DNA of 64,000 nt from Nocardioides sp. 503. GTDB taxonomy: Bacteria; Actinomycetota; Actinomycetes; Propionibacteriales; Nocardioidaceae. Below are positions 1-8,607 of the stretch, one piece after another. A program made the translations under genes and the position numbers. How positions within the stretch are numbered: the first letter of the stretch is position 1; each line of letters opens with the position of its first letter. Location of the stretch: contig NZ_SPUI01000011.1 of assembly GCF_004522095.1 (NCBI RefSeq), forward strand, positions 1 to 64,000, given 5' to 3'. Below the pieces are notes generated by a model. That model was given only the letters and a program-made list of their open reading frames with translations, was not told the DNA's origin and ran no database searches.

Positions 1-257
1 TGATACTCCTCCGCCACCGGCTCCTTGACCTTCAGCACCAGGTCGATCGACCCGTCGGTGCCCCACGCGGCATCCGCGTCCGCCACGATCACGGCCCCCG
101 CCGCGACGTACTCCTCATCCGTGATCGAGGAACCCACCCCCGCACCGGCCTGGACGAACACCTCGTGACCATGAGCGGTCAGCTCGTGCACCCCCACCGG
201 CGTGATCGCCACCCGGTACTCGTGGTTCTTGACTTCCTTCGGGACGCCGATCTTCAT
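1..257 (-). CDS. ald: Alanine dehydrogenase (N-terminal part, cut by window edge)
   Basis: The first 85 residues are visible and begin MKIGVPKEVKNHEYRVAITP, the typical opening of NAD-dependent L-alanine dehydrogenase. The enzyme interconverts L-alanine with pyruvate, ammonia and NADH in the cytosol. The ATG at 257 follows an AAGGAGCTC ribosome site. The gene lies 57 bp downstream of a same-strand operon that contains a class III aminotransferase. If that aminotransferase uses pyruvate as amino acceptor, this gene would regenerate pyruvate from the alanine formed. The coenzyme-binding half lies outside the window. PntAA-like transhydrogenase subunits start similarly, but the opening fits Ald better. 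Confidence 0.88.
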   Translation of the reverse strand, partial: MKIGVPKEVKNHEYRVAITPVGVHELTAHGHEVFVQAGAGVGSSITDEEYVAAGAVIVADADAAWGTDGSIDLVLKVKEPVAEEY

Positions 258-314
258 GCGGGAGCTCCTTGGTGCTCGAGGGGTGAGGGAGAGGTACGAA
301 ACGCAGACATCGGG

Positions 315-1265
315 TCAGTCGTCGGCCAGGTCGGGGCCGGCGGCGGTGAGGCGCATGAGCGCGCGGTCGCGGCGCAGGACGTGGGCGTCCCAGGCGTCGG
401 GCGGCAGCTGCTCGTGGACGGACGCGGCGACGCGCTCCACCAGCTCGGGCTCCCACTCCTGGACGTCGCCGTGCTCCGCGCCCATGCGCAGGTAGGCCGG
501 TCCCATGAGGCCCGCGTGGCGGACGAGGCCGCCGCGAGTGTTGAGCTCGGCGGTCGCGAAGGGCCCGACGACCGACCACCGCCGACCGAGGCCGTGGCTG
601 ACGACGCGGTCGACGTCGGCGGCGGAGGCGACGCCGTCGCGCACGAGGCGGTACGCCTCGCGCAGCAGCGCACCCTGGAGGCGGTTGAAGACGAAGCCCT
701 CGACCTCGTGGTGGACCCGGACGGGCACCATCCCGGCCGACAGCAGCAGGTCGTGGGTGCGGTCGACGGTCTCCGGCGACGTGAAGTCCGCCGGCACCAG
801 CTCGGCCACAGGCACGAGGTAGGGAGGGTTGCCGGGGTGCACCACGAGGCAGCGCGCGCGGCCGGGGAGGTCGGCGGCGAACCGCGACACCGGCATCATC
901 GAGGACGACGAGGCGAGCACCACGTCGGGAGCCGCCAAGGCGTCGAGCTCGGCGAAGAGCCGGCGCTTGACGTCCTCGGACTCGACCACGCACTCCTGCA
1001 CGTGCACCGCACCGGCCACGGCCTCGGCCAGCGAGTCGCTGGTCGAGACCCGCGCCTGCAGCCCGGCCGGGTCGTCGAGCAGCCCGTGCTCGGCGAGCTC
1101 GTCCGCGCGGGCGCGGACCTCGCCGGCGACGGCCTCGCGGCGCGCCGCGTCGACGTCGTACAGGGTCACCGGGCGACCGGCTCGCGCGAAGACGATCGCC
1201 CACGCCACCCCGATGCTGCCGGCACCGACGACCGCCACCGGCTCGCGGCCGGTGGCGGCGCTCAC
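315..1265 (-). CDS. 3-hydroxyacyl-CoA dehydrogenase, lambda-crystallin/carnitine dehydrogenase-like
   Basis: The protein has 316 residues. A Rossmann motif GAGSIG lies at about 14-19, followed by the family signature HPGNPP at 143-148, whose histidine is the expected catalytic base. The C-terminal 3HCDH helical domain follows. The length matches the short lambda-crystallin/L-gulonate or carnitine dehydrogenase branch rather than fatty-acid FadB. It should oxidise a beta-hydroxy acid or acyl-CoA with NAD+. The GTG start at 1265 overlaps the stop of the upstream GcvPB-like gene by 4 bp, so the two are probably translationally coupled. The substrate is unknown. HPGNPP differs from the common HPFNPP by one residue. 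Confidence 0.82.
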   Translation of the reverse strand: MSAATGREPVAVVGAGSIGVAWAIVFARAGRPVTLYDVDAARREAVAGEVRARADELAEHGLLDDPAGLQARVSTSDSLAEAVAGAVHVQECVVESEDVKRRLFAELDALAAPDVVLASSSSMMPVSRFAADLPGRARCLVVHPGNPPYLVPVAELVPADFTSPETVDRTHDLLLSAGMVPVRVHHEVEGFVFNRLQGALLREAYRLVRDGVASAADVDRVVSHGLGRRWSVVGPFATAELNTRGGLVRHAGLMGPAYLRMGAEHGDVQEWEPELVERVAASVHEQLPPDAWDAHVLRRDRALMRLTAAGPDLADD

Positions 1266-2794
1266 GCCAGGCCGTTCTTGCGCCGGTAGGCGCGCCAGGT
1301 GGTGGCCCAGCGCTCCGGGTCGTCCAGCGTCGAGCCGTCGAGCTGGCCGACCACCTGCTGGTGCGGGGCGGTGCGCACGAGCTCGGGGTCGGTGCGCCCC
1401 TCCTCGAGCACGTGCGCGAGCACGTCGATCCAGTAGTCGATGTCCTCCAGCGACCAGGTCTCGCCGGCCTCGGGCGTGAACGGCTCGGGGACGATCCACG
1501 GCTCGTGGCTCAGCCAGAAGGCGTCGATGCCGAAGTCGGTCATCCGGTTCTGGACGTTGACGGCCGAGATGCCGGTCTCGGCGGTGTACTCCTCCAGGCT
1601 GAACCGGGTCATCTCCAGCCGGTGCTTCGTGAGCCGCGCGAGGGACTTGGTGACGCCGGGGAGCGCGAGCAGCCGGCGCTCCATGTAGTTGTTGGCCAGC
1701 ACCGAGAGGTCGGCGGCCTCCTTGATCCCGTCGCCGCCCATGGCCAGGAGCCAGGAGTAGGCCTTGACCACCTGGTTGACGTTGCCGAGGTACTCGCGCA
1801 CGCGGCCGACGCCGCCGGGGTTCTCGCGTCGCACGAAGCCGTCGGGGGTCGACTCGACCAGCGGCCCCGGCAGGTACGGCGCCAGCGCGTCGGTGCAGCC
1901 GTAGGCCCCGACCGCGGGGCCGCCGCCGCCCTTGGGCACCCCGAAGGTCTTGTGCAGCATGAACATGCACGCGTCGAAGCCGAGCTCGGCGGCGCGCAGC
2001 CGGCCCATGACGCCGTTGAAGTTGGCGTGGTCGTAGAAGCAGAGGCCACCGACCTCGTGGACCGCGTCGACCCACTCCTTGATGTGGGGGTTGTAGATCC
2101 CCATGTCGTCGGGGTTGTTGATCATCAGCGCGGCCGTGCGCTCCGACAGGACCGAGCGCAGCGCCTCGACCGACGGGTACCCGTCGTCCTCGAGCGGCAG
2201 CGTGATCACGTTGAAGCCGGCCGCGGCGGCCGTCGCCGGGTTGCAGGGGTGCGCCTGCGACGTCGTGATGATGTCGCGACGGGTGCCCAGCTCGCCGCGG
2301 TCCGCGAAGTAGGCGCGGGTCACGGTGGCGTGGGTGTAGGCCGCCGCCGCGCCGCCGCCCGGCTGGAAGACGAAGCGGTCCATGCCGGACAGCCCGCGCA
2401 GCATCAGGTCGAAGCGGTGCACGATCTCCAGGAGGCCCTGGATCGAGCTGTCGTCCTGGTCCGGGTGGATCTCGGCGACGCCGTCGCGGGCGGTCAGCTG
2501 CTCGTTGACCCGGGGGTTGTACTTCATGGTGCAGGTGCCGAACAGGCTGATCCCGACCATCCCCATCGTCTCCTGCGACAGGTGCAGGTAGTGGCGCAGC
2601 ACGTCCGGCTCCGCCACCTCCGGCAGCTCCGGTGCCGCGGCACGCAGCACCGCGGCCGGCAGGGCGGCGGAGGGGTCCAGCTCCTCGATCGGGTCGGGCA
2701 GGACGTTGCCGCGCCGGCCCGGCGCGGTCATCTCCATGATCAGCGGCTCGTCCCACACGGGCGCGTGGTACCTGCGCAGCTTGCTCCCACTCAT
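1262..2794 (-). CDS. gcvPB: Glycine dehydrogenase subunit 2-like PLP enzyme (GcvPB homologue)
   Basis: The protein has 510 residues and the fold of the catalytic half of split glycine decarboxylase (P-protein). The PLP-binding lysine is in LHKTF (K282), followed by the glycine-rich PKGGGGP loop. The block GTCTMKYNPRVNEQ at about 86-99 is also characteristic. Canonical GcvPB decarboxylates glycine onto the lipoyl arm of GcvH. No GcvH or GcvT gene is in the window, and the GcvPA partner next door has altered loops, so a different amino acid substrate is plausible. ATG 2794 overlaps the gcvPA stop by 4 bp and its own stop overlaps the next start by 4 bp, which indicates one tightly coupled operon. 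Confidence 0.82.
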   Translation of the reverse strand: MSGSKLRRYHAPVWDEPLIMEMTAPGRRGNVLPDPIEELDPSAALPAAVLRAAAPELPEVAEPDVLRHYLHLSQETMGMVGISLFGTCTMKYNPRVNEQLTARDGVAEIHPDQDDSSIQGLLEIVHRFDLMLRGLSGMDRFVFQPGGGAAAAYTHATVTRAYFADRGELGTRRDIITTSQAHPCNPATAAAAGFNVITLPLEDDGYPSVEALRSVLSERTAALMINNPDDMGIYNPHIKEWVDAVHEVGGLCFYDHANFNGVMGRLRAAELGFDACMFMLHKTFGVPKGGGGPAVGAYGCTDALAPYLPGPLVESTPDGFVRRENPGGVGRVREYLGNVNQVVKAYSWLLAMGGDGIKEAADLSVLANNYMERRLLALPGVTKSLARLTKHRLEMTRFSLEEYTAETGISAVNVQNRMTDFGIDAFWLSHEPWIVPEPFTPEAGETWSLEDIDYWIDVLAHVLEEGRTDPELVRTAPHQQVVGQLDGSTLDDPERWATTWRAYRRKNGLA

Positions 2795-4173
2795 GCCAGC
2801 ACCTCTCGCAGCGCGGTCGTCAGGGTCTCGATGTCGTCGGCGGTGTGGATCTCGGTCACGCAGTAGAGCGCGCTCTCGCCGAGGTCCGGGAAGTCGGCGG
2901 AGAGGTCCTTGCCGCCGAACACGTGGCGGGCCCGCAGGCCCTCGTTGATCTCGGCGACGGTGCGGCCGGTGCCGCCGAAGTCGACGACGAACTCCTTGAA
3001 GAACCCGTCCGGCCAGCGCACGGAGACCCCCTCGAGCTCGCCGATCCGCCGGGCGGCGTACCGCGCGTTGGCCAGGATGGTGCGGCCGACCTCCGCGAAG
3101 CCCTCGGGCCCGAGCAGCGCCATGTAGACGGCGTTGGCGACCGTCCACAGGTAGACCGAGTTGCCGGTCCAGTCGTTGCCCTCCTCGCGCGAGCCGTAGG
3201 AGGACTGGTGGAACAGGCTCATGCCGAAGGACCGCTCGCCGTGGACCGTCTCGGCGATGCTGACCTGCAGCGTCGGGTACTCCCGCGCGTAGCGCTCTTC
3301 GTCGCGGGTCGCGATGAAGCCGCCGACGCCGCCGCCGGCGTGCAGGTGGACGCCGAGCGGCTGCGTGGAGCCGACGACGATGTCGGCTCCGAGGTCCCCG
3401 GGGGCGGCCAGCAGGCCGAGGGAGATCGGGTCCACGCCGAGGACGGTCTCCGTGCCGTTGGCCCGGCAGGCGGCGGCGATGTCGGCCGTGGCCGTCTCCA
3501 CCACGCCGAGGTGGTTGGGCGTCTCCAGGTAGACCGCCGCGGTGTCCGCACTCAGGCCCAGGGCCGCGACGTCGACCGTCCCGGTCGTGACGTCGAAGTC
3601 CACGAGCCGCACCGTGATCGGGTCGTTGCCCTCGGGCAGGCCGCAGTAGGTCCGGATGACCGCGAGCCGCTCCGGCGAGATCGAGGCCGGTACGACGACC
3701 TCGGACCGGCCCGTCATCCGGGCCGCCATGCGCAGGGCGTTGCCGGCGGCCGCGCCCCAGCTGTAGACGGGCAGCCCGACGAACTCCATGCCCAGCAGCT
3801 CGCCGAGCATGGACGCGTACTCGAACCACGCCTGGTTGCGGCCGAGGTCGGAGGAGGGCGTCCCCCAGACGGGGGTGAGGAACTCGCTGCGGCCGGCGAT
3901 CTCGTCGACCACGGCGGGCACGTGGTGCTGCCACAGCCCGGCCCCGAGGAAGCTGAGGTTGGCGACGCAGTCGTCGTTGCTGTCGATGAGCGAGCGCACG
4001 TGGCGGCGCAGGGTCGCCTCGGACCTGATGCCGTCGGCCAGGCCGTTGGGCGTCCGGGCGAGGTGGTCCTCGGGGATCTGCTCGAAGAGCTCGTCGACGT
4101 CCGCCACCCCCACGACGGCCAGCATCCTGGCCTTCGCCTCGTCGGTGGAGTTGGGCATGTAGGGATGGGCCAT
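2791..4173 (-). CDS. gcvPA: Glycine dehydrogenase subunit 1-like protein (GcvPA homologue)
   Basis: The protein has 460 residues, the usual GcvPA length. The N-terminus PYMPNSTDEAKARML and the SFLGAG block (about 74-79) match the family. In typical GcvPA the segment after SEF reads like YTPYQPE and a later one YDGATA. Here they read LTPVWGTPSSDLG and YSWGAAAG, so loops near the active-site interface have changed. GcvPA and GcvPB normally form an alpha2-beta2 PLP enzyme. ATG 4173 is preceded by AGAGGA about 9 bp upstream. The gene starts 25 bp after the AcoX-like gene. Function as true glycine decarboxylase is doubtful without GcvH and GcvT nearby. Confidence 0.8.
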   Translation of the reverse strand: MAHPYMPNSTDEAKARMLAVVGVADVDELFEQIPEDHLARTPNGLADGIRSEATLRRHVRSLIDSNDDCVANLSFLGAGLWQHHVPAVVDEIAGRSEFLTPVWGTPSSDLGRNQAWFEYASMLGELLGMEFVGLPVYSWGAAAGNALRMAARMTGRSEVVVPASISPERLAVIRTYCGLPEGNDPITVRLVDFDVTTGTVDVAALGLSADTAAVYLETPNHLGVVETATADIAAACRANGTETVLGVDPISLGLLAAPGDLGADIVVGSTQPLGVHLHAGGGVGGFIATRDEERYAREYPTLQVSIAETVHGERSFGMSLFHQSSYGSREEGNDWTGNSVYLWTVANAVYMALLGPEGFAEVGRTILANARYAARRIGELEGVSVRWPDGFFKEFVVDFGGTGRTVAEINEGLRARHVFGGKDLSADFPDLGESALYCVTEIHTADDIETLTTALREVLA

Positions 4174-4198
4174 GATCAGGATCCTCTCGTCGCGTGGC

Positions 4199-5296
4199 TC
4201 ATGCCACGACCCTCAGGACGGTGCTGCGGGCGCGGCCGGTCCGCACCCGTCGGTAGCCGACCAGGTGGGCTGCCAGGTCGGCGTCGTCGATGTCGATGTG
4301 GAGCACGGGCTCGGCGAGCGCGGCGACCTTCGCCGGTACGGCGAGCACGTCGAGATGCTCGAGGCCGACGGCGCGCAGCACCGCCGGTGACAGCTGCTGG
4401 TTGCCCCGGCCGAGCAGGAAGCCCTGGCCGCCCACGACCCCCAGCACCAGACGGGCGCGCGGGTGCTGCGCCAGGAGAACGAGCAGCTCGGCCTCGCTCG
4501 CGTCCCTGGCCAGCAGGCACCCGTCGAGCACGGCGTCGACGCCGAGCGCGCTGGCGGGCAGCCCGAGGGCGGCGTTGACGGCCGCGACCGTGGTCCCCGG
4601 CCCGAGCAGGTAGAGGCAGCCCGGCCGCGACTCGGCGGCCACCTCGCGACCCAGGGCCGCGGCGTCGTCGGCGCCGCCGGCGCTCGCGCCCTTGGGGTGC
4701 TGGACGCCCGCGGGCACCGCGGGCACCCGCACGGTGCCGAAGAGCCGTACGTCGCCGGCCGCGTCGCGGTCGACGACCTCGGCGTTCCGCGTGGGGAACC
4801 GGCCGGGCTCGGCGAGGTAGCGCGCGGCGGCGACGGCCGCCCCCTCCGGGGTGGTCCCGAAGACGCCGGAGTGCATCTTGACGCCGGCGGGGACCCCGAG
4901 GACCGGGACCTCGCCGGCGGCGTCCGCCACGACCCGGGCGGTGCCGTCACCGCCGACGAAGAGCACCAGACGCACGCCCGCGGCCACCATCGCCGCGACG
5001 GCGCTGCGGGTGTCGTCCGCGTCGGAGTCGCCGACCGGGGCCGGCAGCGTGCGGACCTCCCAGCCGACGCCGGCCAGGTGGTCGGCGCCCATCTGGCCGC
5101 CGGCCGCGACGACGCTCAGCCGGGGGGCGAGCTCGTGCAGCCGGGCGACCGCGCGCGCCGCCCGGGCCGGGGCCACGGGCACCGCGCCACGCTCCCGGGC
5201 CAGCGCCAGGGAGTCGTCGTCGGTGCCGTGCAGGCCGACCGCCCCGCCCATGCCGGCGACGGGGTTGACGACCAGCCCGAGGGCCGCCTGGGTCAC
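4199..5296 (-). CDS. ATP-NAD kinase-fold protein, AcoX-like
   Basis: The protein has 365 residues. An N-terminal segment LGLVVNPVAGMGG (about 6-18) and the GGDGT motif at 115-119 are the hallmarks of the NAD kinase/diacylglycerol kinase fold. Proteins of this length and pattern are annotated AcoX in acetoin clusters, where their reaction is still unclear. The GTG start at 5296 overlaps the aminotransferase stop by 4 bp, so it is co-translated within the catabolic operon. It could supply NADP(H) locally or phosphorylate a pathway intermediate; this is inference. It is not the housekeeping NAD kinase, which is shorter and lacks the long C-terminal region. Confidence 0.78.
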   Translation of the reverse strand: MTQAALGLVVNPVAGMGGAVGLHGTDDDSLALARERGAVPVAPARAARAVARLHELAPRLSVVAAGGQMGADHLAGVGWEVRTLPAPVGDSDADDTRSAVAAMVAAGVRLVLFVGGDGTARVVADAAGEVPVLGVPAGVKMHSGVFGTTPEGAAVAAARYLAEPGRFPTRNAEVVDRDAAGDVRLFGTVRVPAVPAGVQHPKGASAGGADDAAALGREVAAESRPGCLYLLGPGTTVAAVNAALGLPASALGVDAVLDGCLLARDASEAELLVLLAQHPRARLVLGVVGGQGFLLGRGNQQLSPAVLRAVGLEHLDVLAVPAKVAALAEPVLHIDIDDADLAAHLVGYRRVRTGRARSTVLRVVA

Positions 5297-6672
5297 GCCA
5301 GACCGAGCTCTCGGCAGACATCGTCCAGGGCCTGGCGGCAGCCCGCCACCATCTGGTCGATCTCGTCCTCCGTCACGACGAACGGCGGCGAGAAGGAGAT
5401 CGTGTCGGAGTTGGGCAGCGCCCGCGTGATGACGCCGAGCTCGCGCGCCCGGCGCACCAGGGCGCCGGCCACCTTGCCGCGCGGCTCGAAGCGGCGCAGC
5501 GGCTCGAGCGACTCGGCCAGCTCGACGGCACCGACGAGGCCGTGGCCGCGGATCTCGGCGACGAGCGGGTGGCCCTCGAAGGCCGACCGGAGCCGGGCGC
5601 CCAGGTAGTCGCCGCGGGTCTTGGCCTGGCCCATGAGGCCGTCGCGCTGGATGATGTCGAGGTTGGTCATCGCGGCGGTCGCGGCCAGCGGGTGCGCCGA
5701 GTAGGTGTAGCCGTGGCTGAACAGGCCGTAGGACTCCGAGCCGGAGGCGATGACGTCCCAGACGGGCGCCGACACGAGCACGGCGGACAGCGGCACGTAG
5801 GCCGAGGTGATGCCCTTGGCGACGGTCATCAGGTCCGGCTCGATGCCGAAGGTCGTGGAGCCGAACCACTCGCCCGTGCGCCCGAAGCCGGTCACGACCT
5901 CGTCGGCGATCATCAGGACGTCGTACTTGCGCAGGACCGCCTGGATCGCCGGGAAGTACGTCGCCGGCGGCACGATGACGCCGCCCGCGGCCTGCAGCGG
6001 CTCGGCGATGAACGCGGCCACGGTCTCGGGGCCCTCCGCGAGGATCAGGTCCTCGAGCTCGGTGGCCAGGCGGCTCACGAACTGCTCCTCGGTCTCGCCC
6101 AAGAGGCCCTCGAAGCGCAGGTGCGGCGAGCGGGCGAAGCGCACCATCGGCAGCGGCAGGTCGAAGCCCTTGTGCATGCCCGGCAGGCCGCACAGGCTGC
6201 CCGACATGACGGTCACGCCGTGGTAGCCGCGGTCGCGGGAGATGATCTTCTTCTTCTCCGGCCGGCCCAGGACGTTGTTGTAGTACCAGACCAGCTTGAC
6301 CTGGGTGTCGTTCGCGTCGGAGCCGCTGTTGCCGAAGAAGACCTTGGCCATGTCGCCGGGAGCGTCGGTGACCAGCCGGTGCGCCAGGCGGGCGACCGGC
6401 TCGTTCCCCATGGACGCGAACGTGTGGTAGAACGCCAGCTTGCGCGTCTGGGCCGCCATCGCGTCGGCCATCTCGCCGTTGCCGTAGCCGATGTTGACGC
6501 ACCACAGGCCGGCCATCGCGTCCAGGTAGGTGCGCCCCTGGACGTCCACCAGCGTGGAGCCCTCACCCCGGTCGATCATCAGCGGGCCCGAGAGCTCGTG
6601 GTCGCGGGCGTGCGTGAACGGGTGGAAGAAGTACTGGCGGTCGAGGTCTTCGAGGCTGCTCGCGTTGGTCAT
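5293..6672 (-). CDS. Class III aminotransferase (omega-amino acid:pyruvate type)
   Basis: The protein has 459 residues with the full class III fold. The cofactor signature ADEVVTGFGR is at 256-265 and the PLP lysine is K286 in TVAKGITSAY. The N-terminal HPFTH and LWCVNIGYG blocks resemble omega-amino acid or beta-alanine:pyruvate aminotransferases. It should convert a terminal amine to an aldehyde. The divergent aldehyde dehydrogenase at 6795 would oxidise that product, and alanine dehydrogenase at the operon end would recycle alanine. ATG 6672 has AAGG 8-9 bp upstream. An upstream in-frame start at 6732 is rejected because it lies inside the operator palindrome. This is the first gene of the six-gene operon. 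Confidence 0.9.
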   Translation of the reverse strand: MTNASSLEDLDRQYFFHPFTHARDHELSGPLMIDRGEGSTLVDVQGRTYLDAMAGLWCVNIGYGNGEMADAMAAQTRKLAFYHTFASMGNEPVARLAHRLVTDAPGDMAKVFFGNSGSDANDTQVKLVWYYNNVLGRPEKKKIISRDRGYHGVTVMSGSLCGLPGMHKGFDLPLPMVRFARSPHLRFEGLLGETEEQFVSRLATELEDLILAEGPETVAAFIAEPLQAAGGVIVPPATYFPAIQAVLRKYDVLMIADEVVTGFGRTGEWFGSTTFGIEPDLMTVAKGITSAYVPLSAVLVSAPVWDVIASGSESYGLFSHGYTYSAHPLAATAAMTNLDIIQRDGLMGQAKTRGDYLGARLRSAFEGHPLVAEIRGHGLVGAVELAESLEPLRRFEPRGKVAGALVRRARELGVITRALPNSDTISFSPPFVVTEDEIDQMVAGCRQALDDVCRELGLA

Positions 6673-6720
6673 GTCTGCCTTGCATCTCGGGTGGTCGGGG
6701 GCGGGGTCGACTGTAGCATC

Positions 6721-6749
6721 TGGCGCGCGCAAAGCGTACAGTTGCGCGC
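6721..6749. promoter_or_regulatory. Putative operator, site 1 of the catabolic island
   Basis: On the minus strand positions 6740-6721 match TGTACGNNTTGCGCNCNCCA, which recurs at 15857-15876. On the plus strand CAGTTGCGCGC (6739-6749) recurs at 15895-15905. Together they form an inverted repeat, GCGCGCAA, 9 bp, TTGCGCGC, at 6725-6749. The site lies 48 bp from the aminotransferase start and 45 bp from the aldehyde dehydrogenase start, where a divergent operator would sit. The probable binder is the IclR protein at 18348; this is inference. Confidence 0.6.
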
Positions 6750-6794
6750 AGAACGGCCGCGGCGTCGAACGCGGCCCCCTGAGGAAAGGCTCCT

Positions 6795-8267
6795 GTGGAC
6801 ACGAACTTCGAGGCGGACCGCCTGCGCGACCCGTCCCTGCTGCGCACCCAGCTCTTCGTCGGCGGCCAGTGGCGCGACGGCGAGGGTGACGCCTTCGACG
6901 TGAGCGACCCGGCCACCGGCGCCGTCGTCGCGAGCATGTCCGCGGCCGGCACGGTCGACGTCGAGGAGGCCGTCGCGACGGCCGAGCGCGCCGGCCGGGC
7001 CTGGGGCCGCGTCCCCGCGCCGCAGCGCGCGAAGGTCATGCGCCGCTGGTACGAGCTGATCGTCGAGAACGCCGACGACCTCGCGATGCTCCTGACCGCC
7101 GAGCAGGGCAAGCCGCTGAGCGAGGCGCGCGGCGAGATCCTCTACGGCGCCGGCTTCGTCGAGTGGTACGCCGAGGAGTGCAAGCGCACCTACGGCGAGG
7201 TGATCCCCTCCAACGCCGACGGTCGTCGCCTGCTGACGATCCGCCAGCCGATCGGCGTGACGGCCGCGATCACCCCGTGGAACTTCCCCTCCGCGATGAT
7301 CCTGCGCAAGGCCGCTCCCGCCCTCGCCGCCGGCTGCTCGATGATCATCAAGCCCGCCGCCGAGACCCCCCTGTCGGCCACGGCGCTGGCCGAGCTCGCC
7401 GACCGTGCCGGGGTGCCCGCCGGCGTGCTGAGCGTCGTGCCCGGGCCGGCCCAGGTGGTCGGCGCGGTCCTCACCGAGAGCCCGGTGGTCCGCGCGCTGA
7501 GCTTCACCGGCTCGACGCAGGTGGGCAAGCTGCTCATGTCGCAGAGCGCCGGCACCGTCAAGAAGCTGGCGCTCGAGCTCGGCGGCAACGCGCCGCTGAT
7601 CGTGTTCGACGACGCCGACCTGGACGCGGCGGTGGCGGGCGCCATGGCCTCGAAGTTCCGCAACGCCGGCCAGACCTGCGTCTGCGCCAACCGCATCCTG
7701 GTCCAGTCGGGCATCCACGACGCCTTCGTCGAGCGGCTGCGCGTGGCGGTGGCCGACCTGCGGGTGGGCAACGGCTTCGAGGACGGCTCCGAGCAGGGCC
7801 CGCTGATCTCCACCGCGGCCGTCGAGAAGGTCCAGCGACACATCGCCGACGCCGTCGCGGGCGGGGCCGAGGTCGTGCAGGGCGGCGACGTCCACGAGCT
7901 GGGCGGCACCTTCTTCCAGCCGACGCTCCTGACGGGGGTGCGCGGCGACATGCTCGTGGCCCGCGAGGAGACGTTCGGCCCGCTCGCCGCGGTGATCTCC
8001 TTCGAGACCGAGGACGAGGCCGTGGCGATGGCCAACGACACCGAGTTCGGGCTGGCGGCCTACTTCTTCACCCGCGACCTGGGTCGCACCTGGCGCGTCG
8101 GCGAGGCGCTGGAGTTCGGCGTGGTCGGCATCAACACCGGCCTGATCTCCTACGAGGGCGCGCCGTTCGGCGGGGTCAAGGAGTCGGGCCTGGGCCGCGA
8201 GGGCTCGCTGCACGGCATCGACGAGTTCACCGAGATCAAGTACCTCTGCATGGACGGGCTCGGCTGA
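6795..8267 (+). CDS. NAD(P)-dependent aldehyde (succinate-semialdehyde-type) dehydrogenase
   Basis: The protein has 490 residues and is a class I GabD-like aldehyde dehydrogenase. ITPWNFP is at 159-165, the FTGST turn at about 237-241, the general base in LELGGN at E261, and the nucleophile in GQTC at C295. GabD-type enzymes oxidise succinate semialdehyde or similar omega-semialdehydes to acids. The gene is divergent from the class III aminotransferase and shares its operator region, so it probably oxidises the aldehyde made by that enzyme. GTG 6795 follows AGGAAAGG. It ends 13 bp before the convergent [2Fe-2S] gene. Confidence 0.9.
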   Translation: MDTNFEADRLRDPSLLRTQLFVGGQWRDGEGDAFDVSDPATGAVVASMSAAGTVDVEEAVATAERAGRAWGRVPAPQRAKVMRRWYELIVENADDLAMLLTAEQGKPLSEARGEILYGAGFVEWYAEECKRTYGEVIPSNADGRRLLTIRQPIGVTAAITPWNFPSAMILRKAAPALAAGCSMIIKPAAETPLSATALAELADRAGVPAGVLSVVPGPAQVVGAVLTESPVVRALSFTGSTQVGKLLMSQSAGTVKKLALELGGNAPLIVFDDADLDAAVAGAMASKFRNAGQTCVCANRILVQSGIHDAFVERLRVAVADLRVGNGFEDGSEQGPLISTAAVEKVQRHIADAVAGGAEVVQGGDVHELGGTFFQPTLLTGVRGDMLVAREETFGPLAAVISFETEDEAVAMANDTEFGLAAYFFTRDLGRTWRVGEALEFGVVGINTGLISYEGAPFGGVKESGLGREGSLHGIDEFTEIKYLCMDGLG

Positions 8268-8280
8268 GACGCCGCCCCCG

Positions 8281-8607
8281 TCAGGACCCGCCACGACCGG
8301 CGGGTCCGACCTGGGTCCCGACGGCCATGCCGTCGCGGACCCAGGTCATGCAGGCGCGGGTGTTGGGCACCCCGTCGACCACGACGAGGCACTCGAAGCA
8401 CACGCCCATGCCGCAGAAGAGCCCGCGGGGCTCGCCCGAGGCCGTCTGCCGCAGCGTCAGGTCGTCGCTCTCGGCGATCATGGCCGCCGCGACGCTCTCG
8501 CCGACGTAGCAGTCGAGCGGCCGCTCGTCGACGGTGATCCGCACCCGCTCGCCCCGCGTGACGCCGGGCTGCGGGTCGATCCGGGCGTTGGCGCGGCGGC
8601 GGCTCAC
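8281..8607 (-). CDS. [2Fe-2S]-binding small subunit of FAD dehydrogenase (HcnA/OoxC-like)
   Basis: The protein has 108 residues. Cysteines C65, C70, C73 and C86 in CGMGVCFEC...C form a plant-ferredoxin-type [2Fe-2S] site. Small proteins of this kind are the gamma subunits of HcnABC, opine oxidases and D-hydroxyproline dehydrogenase, passing electrons between the FAD subunits. The large subunits lie two genes upstream at 9619-12287 in the same operon. GTG 8607 overlaps the DapA-like stop by 4 bp. It is the last gene of the operon. Confidence 0.82.
   Translation of the reverse strand: MSRRRANARIDPQPGVTRGERVRITVDERPLDCYVGESVAAAMIAESDDLTLRQTASGEPRGLFCGMGVCFECLVVVDGVPNTRACMTWVRDGMAVGTQVGPAGRGGS

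Noticed and set aside
6672..6732. Longer aminotransferase starting at 6732
   Set aside because: The extra 20 residues have no family similarity and the start would lie in the operator palindrome; ATG 6672 has a reasonable ribosome site.
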